Counted from the stretch's first letter, positions 30,150 to 38,395 are shown. The stretch is 64,000 nt of DNA from Corynebacterium testudinoris (GCF_001021045.1 NZ_CP011545.1:1364001-1428000); one strand, 5' to 3'. Notes: generated by a model from the letters alone, not told the origin. Numbers and translations are program-made.

Positions 30150-30467
30150 GGTGCTGTTGCAAAGTTGGGTGCTGTTGGTGTGCCTTCTCGAGGTCTCGCC
30201 CGAGAGACTTGGCTTCACCGAGGACGATGCCGGACCAGAACAGGTCGATATAGCCAGTGTTTCCTGTGGTGGCGCGAACAGCGTCTCTTTCGAAGAGGTC
30301 GATGCGTTCGGGAATGATGCCGAAGCAGCGGAACAGGTCGGACCAAAGTTGTTGGGCAGCGGATTTTTCGGTATGGCCGGCCACTTCGACTTTCCAGGTG
30401 TTGATGCGTTTCCGCCAGGCATGGGAGAAGTCGTCACGGCTCTCCGCCTGAAGTTTGCAACAGCACC
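30150..30467. mobile_element. IS6-ended mini-element carrying a nuclease-gene fragment
   Basis: The left end ggtgctgttgcaaagtt and the right end (last 34 or so bases identical to those of copies 2-4) stand only 318 bp apart and in the correct inverted orientation. The transposase is absent and foreign coding DNA fills the interior. It could be mobilised in trans by the intact copies. Confidence 0.75.
30168..30432 (-). pseudogene. Fragment of the N-terminal nuclease domain of an MmeI/YeeA-like restriction-modification enzyme
   Basis: The minus strand between the two IS6 ends encodes about 85 residues: WRKRINTWKVEVAGHTEKSAAQQ, then LWSDLFRCFGI and GNTGYIDLFWSGIVLGEAKSLGRDLEKAHQQ. This is the start of the PD-(D/E)xK domain of type IIG/IIL enzymes, with the catalytic D and ExK in IDLFW and GEAKS. 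Both ends stop at IS6 sequence and the frame continues into the IS ends. The methyltransferase part (usually another 800 residues) is absent from the window. Confidence 0.68.
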
Positions 30468-30577
30468 GCTCACCGACCCGTTCGAGCACGATCCCCATCG
30501 CAACGCCCCGCGACATGAGGGGCCGACACGCGGGCTGTAGAAACGCGGCGTGGACTATGAATCGATGCGAAGGTAAT

Positions 30578-30597
30578 CATACGTGTTAGCCTGTATG
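30578..30597. promoter_or_regulatory. Possible TetR operator upstream of the TetR-MFS pair
   Basis: The inverted repeat catac-N10-gtatg ends directly before the ATG of the TetR gene at 30599. TetR-family regulators usually bind such repeats over their own promoter. The almost absent 5' leader suggests a leaderless mRNA. Confidence 0.45.
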
Positions 30598-30598
30598 T

Positions 30599-31162
30599 AT
30601 GAGACGGACTGCTGAGGACGCGGAGCGTACGCGTCTGGCGTTGCTTGAGGCGGCGTTGATGGCCTTCAAAGAGAAGGGGTGGAGGGGGGCAACGTTCGAG
30701 CATGTCGCTGAACGTGCAGGTCTCACCCGCGGAGCGTTGCACCACCACTTCCGTTCCAAGGCCGTGCTGCTGGAGGAAGCGCTCACGTGGGGCTGGGCCG
30801 AGTACGGCAACCACCTCTTCGTCCACAACGGCGAGGCGACACTCTCAGCGCTGTTGACGGAGTTCGTGACGCTGCTGCGAGATGACGCCCTGTTCCGTGC
30901 CCTGGCTGCGAGCACCGTGCTCGTCGCCCCGCAAGCGCTCACTGACCGCTCGGAGAAGAACGCCGCTCTCGATGCCTGGCGCGATCAGATCGCTGCCACC
31001 CTCCCCAGCACGGGCGAGGCCGACTCTGAGACGGTCGCGGGCTTGGCGCTGGTGTTCTTACAAGGGCTCACCGTGACTGCGGTGACCCGACCCGATGATC
31101 TTCCGCAACCCGACGAATTGAGCGCCGCTATGACGGCACTGGCAAGGGGGTTGCTCACCTAG
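30599..31162 (+). CDS. TetR/AcrR-family transcriptional regulator
   Basis: 187 residues. N-terminal HTH: RTRLALLEAALMAFKEKGWRGATFEHVAERAGLTRGALHHHFRSKAVLLEEAL, a classical TetR DNA-binding domain (residues 9-62). The C-terminal helical ligand domain (about 70-187) is not family-specific. It precedes an MFS transporter by 17 bp on the same strand, the common arrangement in which the regulator represses an efflux pump until a drug or metabolite binds. An inverted repeat overlaps the start region. Confidence 0.92.
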   Translation: MRRTAEDAERTRLALLEAALMAFKEKGWRGATFEHVAERAGLTRGALHHHFRSKAVLLEEALTWGWAEYGNHLFVHNGEATLSALLTEFVTLLRDDALFRALAASTVLVAPQALTDRSEKNAALDAWRDQIAATLPSTGEADSETVAGLALVFLQGLTVTAVTRPDDLPQPDELSAAMTALARGLLT

Positions 31163-31179
31163 AAAGGACTCGTCACCTC

Positions 31180-32376
31180 ATGACGACACACGACCCGGCC
31201 TCGCATATTCGAGGCACCACCCCGGCCCGCGCACTCATTGTCGGCTCGGCCGCGATGTTCACCGACATGCTCGTGCACGGCCTGGCCGTGCCCGTGCTCC
31301 CATTGCTCCCCGCCGTGGTCGAGCAGGGGCCAGCCGCCACCGGCATCCTCTTCGCCTCCTACGCGGTCGCGATGATCGTCGCGACGCTGTTCGCCGGGCG
31401 CATCGTCGACCGGCACGGCCCGAAGACCCCGCTCCTGATCGGCCTGGTCGGGCTTGCCGCTGCAACCCTGTTGTTCGCCACCGGTGGCCCCTACTGGTTA
31501 CTCCTTGTCGCTCGCTTGGCACAGGGCATCGCAGGCGGCATGTCCTGGGTTGCCGCGCTCTCCCTGATCGCAGCAACGACGAGCTTCGAGAAGCGTGGTC
31601 AGGCGATGGGGATCGCCATCTCCAGCCTCACACTCGGCGTGCTGCTCGGCCCGCCACTTGCCGGGTTCATGGTCGAACACCTCGGCACCGCCTCCCCGTT
31701 CCTGCTCGCCACCGGAATCGCCTTGGCTGACGGGGTGCTGCGCATCGTCCTCGTCAAAGGCTCTCCACGGGTCACCGACGACACCGCAGGCCCGCTCGCG
31801 GTGCTACGGGTGCCTGGCTCGTTCTCTATCGTCCTCGCCATCGCTATCGGCGCGGGTGCGCTCTCCGCCATCGAACCCGTGCTGCCCGTGCATCTCGGGG
31901 CCGGGTCGCTCATCATTGGCCTGCTCTTCGGGCTCGCCTCGCTCGCGGCGATCATCGCCAATCCCATTGTCGGGAAGTACGTTGCCACGGCATCGCCGAG
32001 GGTCCTCATCGGTTCCGGTGTTGCCGCTGCCGCCGCTTCTCTGCTGGTCATCGGCTGGGCCGGTGAACTGTGGCAGACCTGCGTCGGTATGGGGCTTCTC
32101 GGCGTCTCCTCGGCGCTGTTGCTGGCCCCGGCGACCACGCTCATCAGCGAGCAGGGGTTCCGGTCGAGCCCACCGACCCTCGGCGGATCGTTCGCGCTCT
32201 ACAACTTCGCCTACGCAGGTGGGCTGGCGCTCGGGCCGCTCCTGGCCGGGTTCGGGGTACAGCGAACAGGCTTCGCCGCGACGATGACTTTCGGCGCAGT
32301 CCTCTTCCTCGCCGTTGGCTCAATAGCCCTGATACGGCTCCCAAGACGACAGCACGAAGGAGCACATAGCAACTGA
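31180..32376 (+). CDS. MFS transporter, drug-efflux type (DHA1-like)
   Basis: 398 residues with 12 predicted helices. The loop 2-3 motif A appears as FAGRIVDRHGPKTPLL and the helix 5 region as SSLTLGVLLGPPLAGFMVEHLG, resembling the antiporter motif C of drug exporters. Co-transcribed with the preceding TetR regulator (17 bp gap with a ribosome site AAAGGA). Substrate unknown. Base composition is high-GC with little rare-codon use, suggesting transfer from another high-GC actinobacterium. A 9-bp GC-rich stem (32392-32400 with 32426-32434) follows the stop but has no T-run. Confidence 0.88.
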   Translation: MTTHDPASHIRGTTPARALIVGSAAMFTDMLVHGLAVPVLPLLPAVVEQGPAATGILFASYAVAMIVATLFAGRIVDRHGPKTPLLIGLVGLAAATLLFATGGPYWLLLVARLAQGIAGGMSWVAALSLIAATTSFEKRGQAMGIAISSLTLGVLLGPPLAGFMVEHLGTASPFLLATGIALADGVLRIVLVKGSPRVTDDTAGPLAVLRVPGSFSIVLAIAIGAGALSAIEPVLPVHLGAGSLIIGLLFGLASLAAIIANPIVGKYVATASPRVLIGSGVAAAAASLLVIGWAGELWQTCVGMGLLGVSSALLLAPATTLISEQGFRSSPPTLGGSFALYNFAYAGGLALGPLLAGFGVQRTGFAATMTFGAVLFLAVGSIALIRLPRRQHEGAHSN

Positions 32377-32554
32377 CCGAACCCGGACTCGGGGGGCGCG
32401 CTTCGTTCGATGACATTGGGCAGGACGCGCCCCCGCGCAGTAGGCTGAGAACCGCAGAAACAAGCCGAGCGAGACGTGACTACTTTTGCTCCCCTACGGG
32501 GTGCCCGCCTCGGCGTAATAGCGGGTCAACGGAGTCGACAGCGACCGGTCACCA
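32377..32554. other. Intergenic DNA between the MFS gene and the IS3 element
   Basis: Holds the GC-rich inverted repeat gggggcgcg / cgcgccccc with a 25-nt loop, a possible terminator of the TetR-MFS transcript. No gene is seen. Confidence 0.4.
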
Positions 32555-32614
32555 GGGTCTGCTGCACGATCAGGTGACAACCGAGCAGCCTAATCAGATG
32601 GTTGGGCTGGAAGG

Positions 32615-32917
32615 ATGTACACCGTGACCAAGCCCTATCCCAAAGAGTTCCGCGATGACGTTGTCCGTGTCGCACGGAATCGTGAGCCCGGTGTCGAGCT
32701 CTCCCAGATCGCCAAGGACTTCGGGGTCCACTTCACTACCCTGTACTCGTGGCTGAAGAAGGCTGACCTCGAGGACGGTGAAGTGTTGGGCTCGACTCAG
32801 GTTCAGTCGGCTGAACTGCGCGACGCCAAGAAGAGGATCCGTCTCTTGGAGCAGGAGAACGAGGTCCTCCGCCGTGCCGCGGCGTATCTCTCGCAGGCCA
32901 ATCTGCCGGGAAAATGA
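32615..32917 (+). CDS. IS3-family transposase, OrfA
   Basis: 100 residues. HTH_Tnp_1-type domain (PYPKEFRDDVVRVARNREPGVELSQIAKDFGVHFTTLYSWLKKAD) followed by a leucine-zipper region (LRDAKKRIRLLEQENEVLRRAAAYL) that mediates multimerisation. IS3 elements produce the active OrfAB by -1 frameshifting near the end of orfA; the end of this gene reads gggaaaatga, with an A-run suitable for slippage. Confidence 0.93.
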   Translation: MYTVTKPYPKEFRDDVVRVARNREPGVELSQIAKDFGVHFTTLYSWLKKADLEDGEVLGSTQVQSAELRDAKKRIRLLEQENEVLRRAAAYLSQANLPGK

Positions 32918-33816
32918 TGTACCCGCTCGTTCGTGAGTTGGCCGTGGACGGTGTCCCCGTCACGGTGACGTGTCGGGTGCTCAATCTTGCTCGCCAGCCC
33001 TACTACCGGTGGCTGGCGGACCCGATCACCGATGCAGAGCTGAATGAGGCTTACCGTGCCAATGCCCTGTTCGACGCCCACCGGGATGATCCCGAGTTCG
33101 GCTACCGCTATTTGGTGGATGAGGCCCGCGATCTCGGTCAACCGATGGCAGCGCGCACTGCGTGGCGGATCTGCTCAGACAACCGCTGGTGGTCGGTGTT
33201 CGGGAAGAAACGCGGCAAGAACGGTAAGAAGCCCGGTCCACCGGTCCACGATGACCTCTGCGCCGTCACCGATGAGGAGGGCAGAACCCGGCACGAGTTC
33301 AAGGCCGATGGCGCGAACGAATTGTGGATCGGCGATATCACCGAGCACTGGACCAATGAGGGCAAGCTCTACCTCTGTGCGTTCAAGGATGTCTACTCCA
33401 ACCGGATCGTGGGGTACTCGATCGATTCGCGGATGAAGTCCCGCCTAGCCGTGGCTGCCCTCAACAACGCGGTCGCCCGCCGCGGCGACGTGGCCGGCTG
33501 CGTGGTCCACACCGACCGCGGGTCTCAGTTCCGTAGCCGGAAATTCGTGCGCGCTCTGGGCATTCACGACATGACCGGATCCATGGGCCGCGTCGGTGCG
33601 TGCGGGGACAACGCAGCCATGGAGAGCTTCTTCGCACTCCTGCAGAAGAACGTCCTCGACCGCCGCGCATGGGCCAGCCGAGAAGAGCTCCGGATCGCCA
33701 TCGTTACCTGGATCGAGAGGACCTACCACCGACGCCGCAGACAGGACCGCCTAGGCCGCTTGACCCCGATCGAGTTCGAGACAATCATGACCACACCAGC
33801 CGATCAGGCTGCGTGA
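32914..33816 (+). CDS. IS3-family transposase, OrfB (integrase core)
   Basis: 300 residues with an rve integrase core. The DDE residues are in LWIGDITEHW, VVHTDRGSQF and DNAAMESFFALLQKN. The N-terminal HTH_21-like part (FDAHRDDPEFGYRYLVDEARDLG) and the C-terminal YHRRRRQDRLGRLTPIEFE are typical. Intact; starts inside the stop of orfA. Confidence 0.95.
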   Translation: MMYPLVRELAVDGVPVTVTCRVLNLARQPYYRWLADPITDAELNEAYRANALFDAHRDDPEFGYRYLVDEARDLGQPMAARTAWRICSDNRWWSVFGKKRGKNGKKPGPPVHDDLCAVTDEEGRTRHEFKADGANELWIGDITEHWTNEGKLYLCAFKDVYSNRIVGYSIDSRMKSRLAVAALNNAVARRGDVAGCVVHTDRGSQFRSRKFVRALGIHDMTGSMGRVGACGDNAAMESFFALLQKNVLDRRAWASREELRIAIVTWIERTYHRRRRQDRLGRLTPIEFETIMTTPADQAA

Positions 33817-33849
33817 CTAACCACTGTCACCTGATCGTGCAGCAGACCC

Positions 33850-33999
33850 GTAGAGAACAGTGCGGGTCTTTGGAATGACAACGTTCCGCAGCCTGAGGAA
33901 ACCTGCCTGCCGGAGGAGGGGGAGGAAACAACTTACTTCTAAAATTGTGTTACCGGGAAGTTGTCAGAGAAGCCAGTAAGTCAGGCCTGCTTTCATTGA
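33850..33999. other. Short intergenic stretch, no gene seen
   Basis: Lies between the IS3 right end and the SIR2 gene. It includes a gga-rich stretch (ggaggagggggagg) and a loose caactt/aagttg inverted repeat that might act as a weak terminator. No coding potential. Confidence 0.4.
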
Positions 34000-35808
34000 C
34001 TATCGCCAACGTTGATAGTGAACTAGTACTTCGTCCCGGTGTTTCACCAGAGCCTGATCAAGGCTTGTCTCTTCCGGTAGAAGTTTCTCCCAGACATCCG
34101 GACTGTGACGGGTGAGCCGGCGACGAAAATCCACTTCTCCTTGTCGAACCCCCTCTTGCGTTCGAGAAATATCGAAGAGATATTCCCCAGTTAGAGCCCT
34201 GACCCAGGTGCTGTCCCCCGGGCGGGTCAACTCCTGGAGCAGCCCGAACCGATACTCGAATTCATGATAGACACTGGTGAAACTTTCTTTAAGGGGGACC
34301 ACGTCGGCGAAGTAATCCTCCATGACTTCCTTGAACAAGCGGCTGACGGGGTAGATGTACTGAGCGCCGTCCCACCTAGGAAAACCTTTGATGAGCCGTT
34401 CATTAGTGAAGCTCGAGTAGTGGAGGAGCTGGGAGGCGGGCAGGGGCTCCAGAGATCGAGGCTGGTCGGAACCCTCGACCTCAGTGGCGGCGCGAATGAA
34501 AAGACCGTCACGGCCGCGCAGGCCGGTAGTAACACCGACGGCCGCTAGGGCGATGAAGGCAGGGACCAACCGGCTACCTGCTAACACTTCTTGGTACCTC
34601 TCCAGGGACGTGGTACCGGCAGTAACCAGTCGCTGGAGCACATCAATCCACAGCTGATCGTGCTCCCCTTGATCATCGTGCCAAATACCCGTGATCAACA
34701 GCGCTGCGAGCTGGTCCATTGCCCTGAAGTGATCTTCGTAGACTTTTTGGAGGAGTTCGAAGGAGACATCCCCGCTCGTAGGTTGATCTTCGATTTTCTG
34801 GATGACATCGTCCGTTGCCTGCATCACCAGGTCGTACAGGTCAATCCGATGCACGGGGTCTGGGAGATAACGCTTCAATCGGGCAACAGCCATGGCCGTG
34901 GACAAGGGAGGATGTGCCAAACGTTCTAGAGCCTGCACGTTTTCGTATAGCTCTCCGAAGAGGGAGTTGGCGTCATTTGCAGGGATAATAGTTCCGCTTC
35001 TTGCCTCTAGCAGACGTCGGGCGTTGTCGCCTCTATTGCTGCGGTTATCCCAGTACAGCGGGTACCGGCGGTTGGGGGCTTTTTCCAAGCACGAGACCAG
35101 GGCAGTGTCCCAGTCTGCGGACCATCCCGAGATCACCAGACCGTATTCATCAAAGACCTGGTCAAGCAGCCTTGTCCACTCTTCAGGGTAATCCTCGAGC
35201 TCTTCGGGAGTGTTTCTGCTTCCTAGATCCAGGTAGTCCCCGTGAAGCTTGATCACGGTGGCCTGGCTATGAGCGAGCGGCGCCATGCCTTTGACCGCAT
35301 CGGGATGAGCGATAACCCGAGGAGAAATACCGATCTCTTGGAGAGCGGTTTCAGTGAGACGATCAAAGTTAGTCGTCACCACCACCCGGACGTAACCGTC
35401 TTTCACCAACTGGGCAACGGCTCGATGAGCTGGGCTCGGTTGTTTGAGTCCCTGGTCTTTTTCATCCGAGCTTGGCTCGAAGAACTCCTGGAGTAGGCCT
35501 TGGCGGGCTGCTGAGGTGGGGGCGAGCTGCTCAAGAAGGGTGGCGTACCCGAGCTCTCCTTCACCATGGTCTTTCCACCACTTCTCGGGGTCTTCTCGGG
35601 CAGCGTCTGCTGCGGTGGGATCGGCTGGGTTGGAGGCTGCGGCTACTCTTCCCACCAGTTCTTTAATGATGCCCCAGCCAGTAGGTATCCCCGCCCCCGT
35701 GGAAACCCCCGACCCCAGTAATACCGCGTACATCCCGGGCTGCGCGTGCAGGGAGGTTGCCAAGATCGCGAGGGGAGAAAGGACACCGTTTCCATTCAGA
35801 GTAGCCAC
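34000..35808 (-). CDS. SIR2-domain protein, probable NAD-depleting anti-phage effector
   Basis: 602 residues. The N-terminal third is a SIR2 fold: AVLLGSGVSTGAGIPTGWGI (NAD-binding GAG motif, residues 28-47), VVVTTNFDRLTETAL near residue 145, IKLHGDYLDLGSRNT near residue 188 with the catalytic-position His, and YGLVISGWSADWD. The remaining 350 residues are helical and unassigned, lack membrane segments or another enzyme motif, and may be the sensor part. SIR2 domains of this bacterial class destroy NAD+ on infection (as in Thoeris, DSR and SIR2-pAgo). GTG start without clear ribosome site. Divergent from an Abi_2 gene with a shared 215-bp control region. Confidence 0.85.
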   Translation of the reverse strand: MATLNGNGVLSPLAILATSLHAQPGMYAVLLGSGVSTGAGIPTGWGIIKELVGRVAAASNPADPTAADAAREDPEKWWKDHGEGELGYATLLEQLAPTSAARQGLLQEFFEPSSDEKDQGLKQPSPAHRAVAQLVKDGYVRVVVTTNFDRLTETALQEIGISPRVIAHPDAVKGMAPLAHSQATVIKLHGDYLDLGSRNTPEELEDYPEEWTRLLDQVFDEYGLVISGWSADWDTALVSCLEKAPNRRYPLYWDNRSNRGDNARRLLEARSGTIIPANDANSLFGELYENVQALERLAHPPLSTAMAVARLKRYLPDPVHRIDLYDLVMQATDDVIQKIEDQPTSGDVSFELLQKVYEDHFRAMDQLAALLITGIWHDDQGEHDQLWIDVLQRLVTAGTTSLERYQEVLAGSRLVPAFIALAAVGVTTGLRGRDGLFIRAATEVEGSDQPRSLEPLPASQLLHYSSFTNERLIKGFPRWDGAQYIYPVSRLFKEVMEDYFADVVPLKESFTSVYHEFEYRFGLLQELTRPGDSTWVRALTGEYLFDISRTQEGVRQGEVDFRRRLTRHSPDVWEKLLPEETSLDQALVKHRDEVLVHYQRWR

Positions 35809-35900
35809 ACGTTTGATCTTGCCACAGTCACCTCGGTAGCTATCTTGCCAGGTGGCGGACGGTTTGAAGCCTGGCTGATTTCCTCTCTGCCTGCCGAATT

Positions 35901-35913
35901 ACCGTTTAACGGT
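35901..35913. promoter_or_regulatory. Palindromic operator candidate between the SIR2 and Abi genes
   Basis: accgtt-t-aacggt, a 13-base palindrome around a central T, lies in the divergent control region, about 30 bp upstream of the Abi-side -10 box. The protein that binds it is unknown; the XRE regulator at 37649-38395 is one candidate. Confidence 0.45.
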
Positions 35914-35943
35914 CACAAGAGGTTTTTCCTTATGGCGCAAAAA

Positions 35944-35952
35944 TGTTATACT
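35944..35952 (+). promoter_or_regulatory. Extended -10 promoter in front of the Abi gene
   Basis: TGTTATACT is a perfect extended -10 (TGn then TATACT). The -35 region (about 35924-35929) is T-rich and weak, which an extended -10 can compensate. Transcription would start near 35958-35960, only a few bases before the hairpin at 35965. Confidence 0.7.
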
Positions 35953-35964
35953 CAGTCCATCATG

Positions 35965-36010
35965 ATCAGCCCGCTCGCCACCTCGGTGGCTCGGGCTGAT
36001 TTTCATTTTT
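35965..36010 (+). ncRNA. Short hairpin RNA or attenuator preceding the Abi gene
   Basis: A 9-bp outer stem (35965-35973 with 35992-36000) and a 5-bp inner stem with a ctcg loop (77-81 with 86-90 of the 359xx block) are followed by tttcattttt. Directly downstream of a strong promoter, this would give a terminated RNA of about 50 nt, with read-through giving the Abi mRNA. Whether the RNA is only a leader or has its own role cannot be told by reading. Confidence 0.55.
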
Positions 36011-36023
36011 GCGGAGACTCCTA

Positions 36024-36998
36024 ATGGTTCAGTATCAAAAACCCTGGCTCAGCGTGGAAGAACAGGTCCAGAAGCTAGCAAGCCGGAATCTCGAGGTCGG
36101 CGACACCGCCCAGGCTATCGACGCGCTTACCAGGGTGGGCTATTACCGCTTGACTGGATACCTGCACCCTTTCCGCCAGAAAACGGTTGAGACCAAGGGC
36201 GACGGCACGACCAAGGTCACCTTGTTGAGCTCGTATGAGCCCGGCACAACCCTCGACCAGGTGATGGCCCTCATTGATTACGATCGCCGCCTCCGGTTGC
36301 TGATGCTTGATGCCGTCGAGCGGATCGAGATTTCGGTGCGCATGCGTATCGGCTACACCCTGGGCAAGAAGTCACCGTTCGCCCATCTTGACAGTTCCAC
36401 CTTTGAGGAAAATTTCGTACGCCGGTACAAGCATGGTGAGTGGGTTGCCAGGGCCCAGGAGAGTCATCGACGCTCCCACGAACTGTTCGTCCAACACTTT
36501 GAGGACGTATACGACGGACAATTACCGATTTGGGCATTGACGGAGCTGCTTGAACTCGGCCAGCTCTCGGTCCTCTATGGCGGTTTTCAACGAGAGCTCG
36601 CTACCGAACTGGCCAAGGGCTACGGGGTGCCTACGAAAAAGCATTTCCGCAGCTGGCTAGCCAGCATTAATGACGTACGTAATTTCTCCGCCCATCATGC
36701 CCGGTTGTTCAACCGCAAACTCATCCACGCCCCGAAACGCCCCAAGGCCGACACTATTGCACTGTTAGATCATCTCAAGGAACCTGGTTCTTCGAAAGGC
36801 GGATTCGGGCTTTACAATACCGTCGCCATCATGGCCTACCTGCTCTACAATATTGAGCCGGACACCTCCTGGCCGCGGCAGTTGGTCGAACTTGTCGAGC
36901 AATTCCCTGCCACTGAGCATATCGGAATCGAGTCCATGGGCTTTCCCTCCGATTGGAAAGACTTGGAGCTGTGGGTCAAGGCTTTTCCCACGTCCTAA
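36024..36998 (+). CDS. Abi_2 (AbiD/AbiF-like) abortive-infection protein with HEPN motif
   Basis: 324 residues from MVQYQKPWLSVEEQVQKLASRNL, preceded by a GGAG site. The N-terminus, VGYYRLTGYLHPFRQ near residue 40 and DRRLRLLMLDAVERIEISVRMRI near residue 90 are hallmarks of the Abi_2 family. The HEPN RNase motif RNFSAHH (RxxxxH) is at about residue 220 in INDVRNFSAHHARLFNR. AbiD/AbiF proteins stop phage growth by damaging host functions, presumably RNA. Divergent from the SIR2 gene and preceded by a promoter-hairpin unit; Lsr2 follows downstream. Confidence 0.88.
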   Translation: MVQYQKPWLSVEEQVQKLASRNLEVGDTAQAIDALTRVGYYRLTGYLHPFRQKTVETKGDGTTKVTLLSSYEPGTTLDQVMALIDYDRRLRLLMLDAVERIEISVRMRIGYTLGKKSPFAHLDSSTFEENFVRRYKHGEWVARAQESHRRSHELFVQHFEDVYDGQLPIWALTELLELGQLSVLYGGFQRELATELAKGYGVPTKKHFRSWLASINDVRNFSAHHARLFNRKLIHAPKRPKADTIALLDHLKEPGSSKGGFGLYNTVAIMAYLLYNIEPDTSWPRQLVELVEQFPATEHIGIESMGFPSDWKDLELWVKAFPTS

Positions 36999-37236
36999 GG
37001 TCGTGGGCGTTATCTTCCACGGGGCTGCTGCAAACTCACATTATGGGCTAAATTCGTGGAATTACCATCCTTCATGCGCTGCACGCGAAGCGATAGCAAG
37101 TACGCAGACATTTCTGTTTTCCACAGCACCCGTTCAAGGGGCTGGAAACTGTACACTCGTGCCCCAACCCCACACAGCAGTGGAGTTTCCTGACGAATAC
37201 GTCACCGAGAAACACCTTCTACCCGAGGAGCACCCC
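36999..37236. other. Intergenic stretch between the Abi and Lsr2 genes
   Basis: Contains ggggctgctgcaaac (about 37021) and, inverted, tttccacagcaccc (about 37118-37132), which resemble decayed IS6 ends about 110 bp apart; this may be a relic mini-element. The region upstream of 37237 would hold the lsr2 promoter. No gene is seen. Confidence 0.4.
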
Positions 37237-37581
37237 GTGGCACGCCGCGAAATTACCCAGTACTTTGACGACATCGACGGCACCCCCCTGACCGATGACC
37301 AGGTACACACCGTCCGATTCAGTGTCGACGGCTCCGATTACATCATGGACCTCTCCGAGGACAACGCCACCCGATTCCTGGAGCTGCTCGCCCCCTACGT
37401 TAAGGCTGCCCAACCCGCCCCGGCGGCACGGAAGTCACGCACCCGAGCTACGGGTGGGGCGAAGCGTTTGAACTCCCGCCGGATCCGTCAATGGGCGCAG
37501 GAGCAGAACATTGAGGTGTCTGATCGGGGCACTATCCCCAAGCACATAATCGAGGCCTACAACGAGGCGCACTCTTCCTAG
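37237..37581 (+). CDS. lsr2: Lsr2-family nucleoid-associated protein (island paralogue)
   Basis: 114 residues from a GTG with a GAGGAG ribosome site. The N-terminal dimerisation domain (ARREITQYFDDIDGTPLTDDQVHTVRFSVDGSDYIMDLSEDNATRF) is followed by a basic linker and the DNA-binding domain (SRRIRQWAQEQNIEVSDRGTIPKHIIEAYNEA). Lsr2 coats AT-rich, often foreign DNA and silences it. The minor-groove hook, normally RGR, reads RGT here, so DNA affinity or specificity may be changed. The coding frame is open far upstream, but there is no other start. Island location suggests it silences neighbouring genes. Confidence 0.87.
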   Translation: MARREITQYFDDIDGTPLTDDQVHTVRFSVDGSDYIMDLSEDNATRFLELLAPYVKAAQPAPAARKSRTRATGGAKRLNSRRIRQWAQEQNIEVSDRGTIPKHIIEAYNEAHSS

Positions 37582-37648
37582 AGTCCTGCCTCGTATTCTT
37601 CCTCGCTAATAAGTTTCAGGGTGCCGTTGCCACGACCCCTGGAATCCG

Positions 37649-38395
37649 CTAGTCCTCCGCTTCCGAGAGCTCCTCGAGCTCATCCTCAGAAAGGAAGGAG
37701 GCAAGGATTTTTTCGATTTTCTTCACTTCGTCAATCACCTCAACACTCGCTGTACCTGCGTTGATCCGACCCCAAAGCCACAATAACTTATCCAAATGAT
37801 CCGCCTGCAAGTTGGTTATTGTCGGCAGTCTCCGAGTGGCCTTACCTAGGTTCGCATCATTAATTGGTTCTTTGAGGTGTGTGGCGTACGTATTTATAAA
37901 TTCACCGAAGCCTGTCAAGGTGCCCCTGAATTTCTGCCACTTTTCAGGGTTTTCCGACAGGTATTTCTCTACCTTATGCAGAATTTCATCATCTTTATCG
38001 CTTGTGCCCCCTTGTATAGTGCGGTCCCTCGACCAACTTCCATTATCTCCCTGAACTTTTGCGCCAAACTCAACGACTGCAGGGGCTTTAGTTATTGGGT
38101 CTTTTACCGCATGAAGACTCGGGCCAAAGTGATTTTTTGACCATTCATCCTTGGTGAAGAGCTCCGTTAAAATCCGGAGCCCCGAAGCCTCCGAAGGTGC
38201 TCGGCCGCCACGCTCAATCGCCCTTATTGTCCCGTCTGCTAAGTCCACTCGGGAAGCTAGTTCGGCGACAGAAAGTCCTCGATCTTGTCGGGTGGTCTGA
38301 ATCGTCCGGCCAAACCACTTCCGGCCAGGCTCATCATCGTTAGCTACCAGCCAAGTTTCTTTTGGCTCAGCTTCCAGCCATTTCCTATTGCTCAT
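37649..38395 (-). CDS. XRE-family HTH regulator with long helical C-terminus
   Basis: 248 residues. The HTH lies at about 30-85 (IQTTRQDRGLSVAELASRVDLADGTIRAIERGGRAPSEASGLRILTELF). The remaining 160 residues are charged and predicted helical with no enzymatic motif, ending in an acidic tail. MSNRKWLEAEP at 38395 is the likely start. A long inverted repeat (38428-38453) stands right upstream, where it could control both this gene and the small ORF read in the other direction. AT-richer than most of the window. Confidence 0.8.
   Translation of the reverse strand: MSNRKWLEAEPKETWLVANDDEPGRKWFGRTIQTTRQDRGLSVAELASRVDLADGTIRAIERGGRAPSEASGLRILTELFTKDEWSKNHFGPSLHAVKDPITKAPAVVEFGAKVQGDNGSWSRDRTIQGGTSDKDDEILHKVEKYLSENPEKWQKFRGTLTGFGEFINTYATHLKEPINDANLGKATRRLPTITNLQADHLDKLLWLWGRINAGTASVEVIDEVKKIEKILASFLSEDELEELSEAED

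Larger units (their letters stand above)
32555..33849 (+). mobile_element. IS3-family insertion sequence
   Basis: 1295 bp with perfect 25-bp terminal inverted repeats (32555-32579 and 33825-33849, beginning gggtctgctgcacgat). Contains orfA and orfB with an ATGA overlap, the IS3 layout. The bases just outside the two ends (cca, gta) do not form a duplication, so the element has taken part in a rearrangement or the duplication has decayed. Confidence 0.93.
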
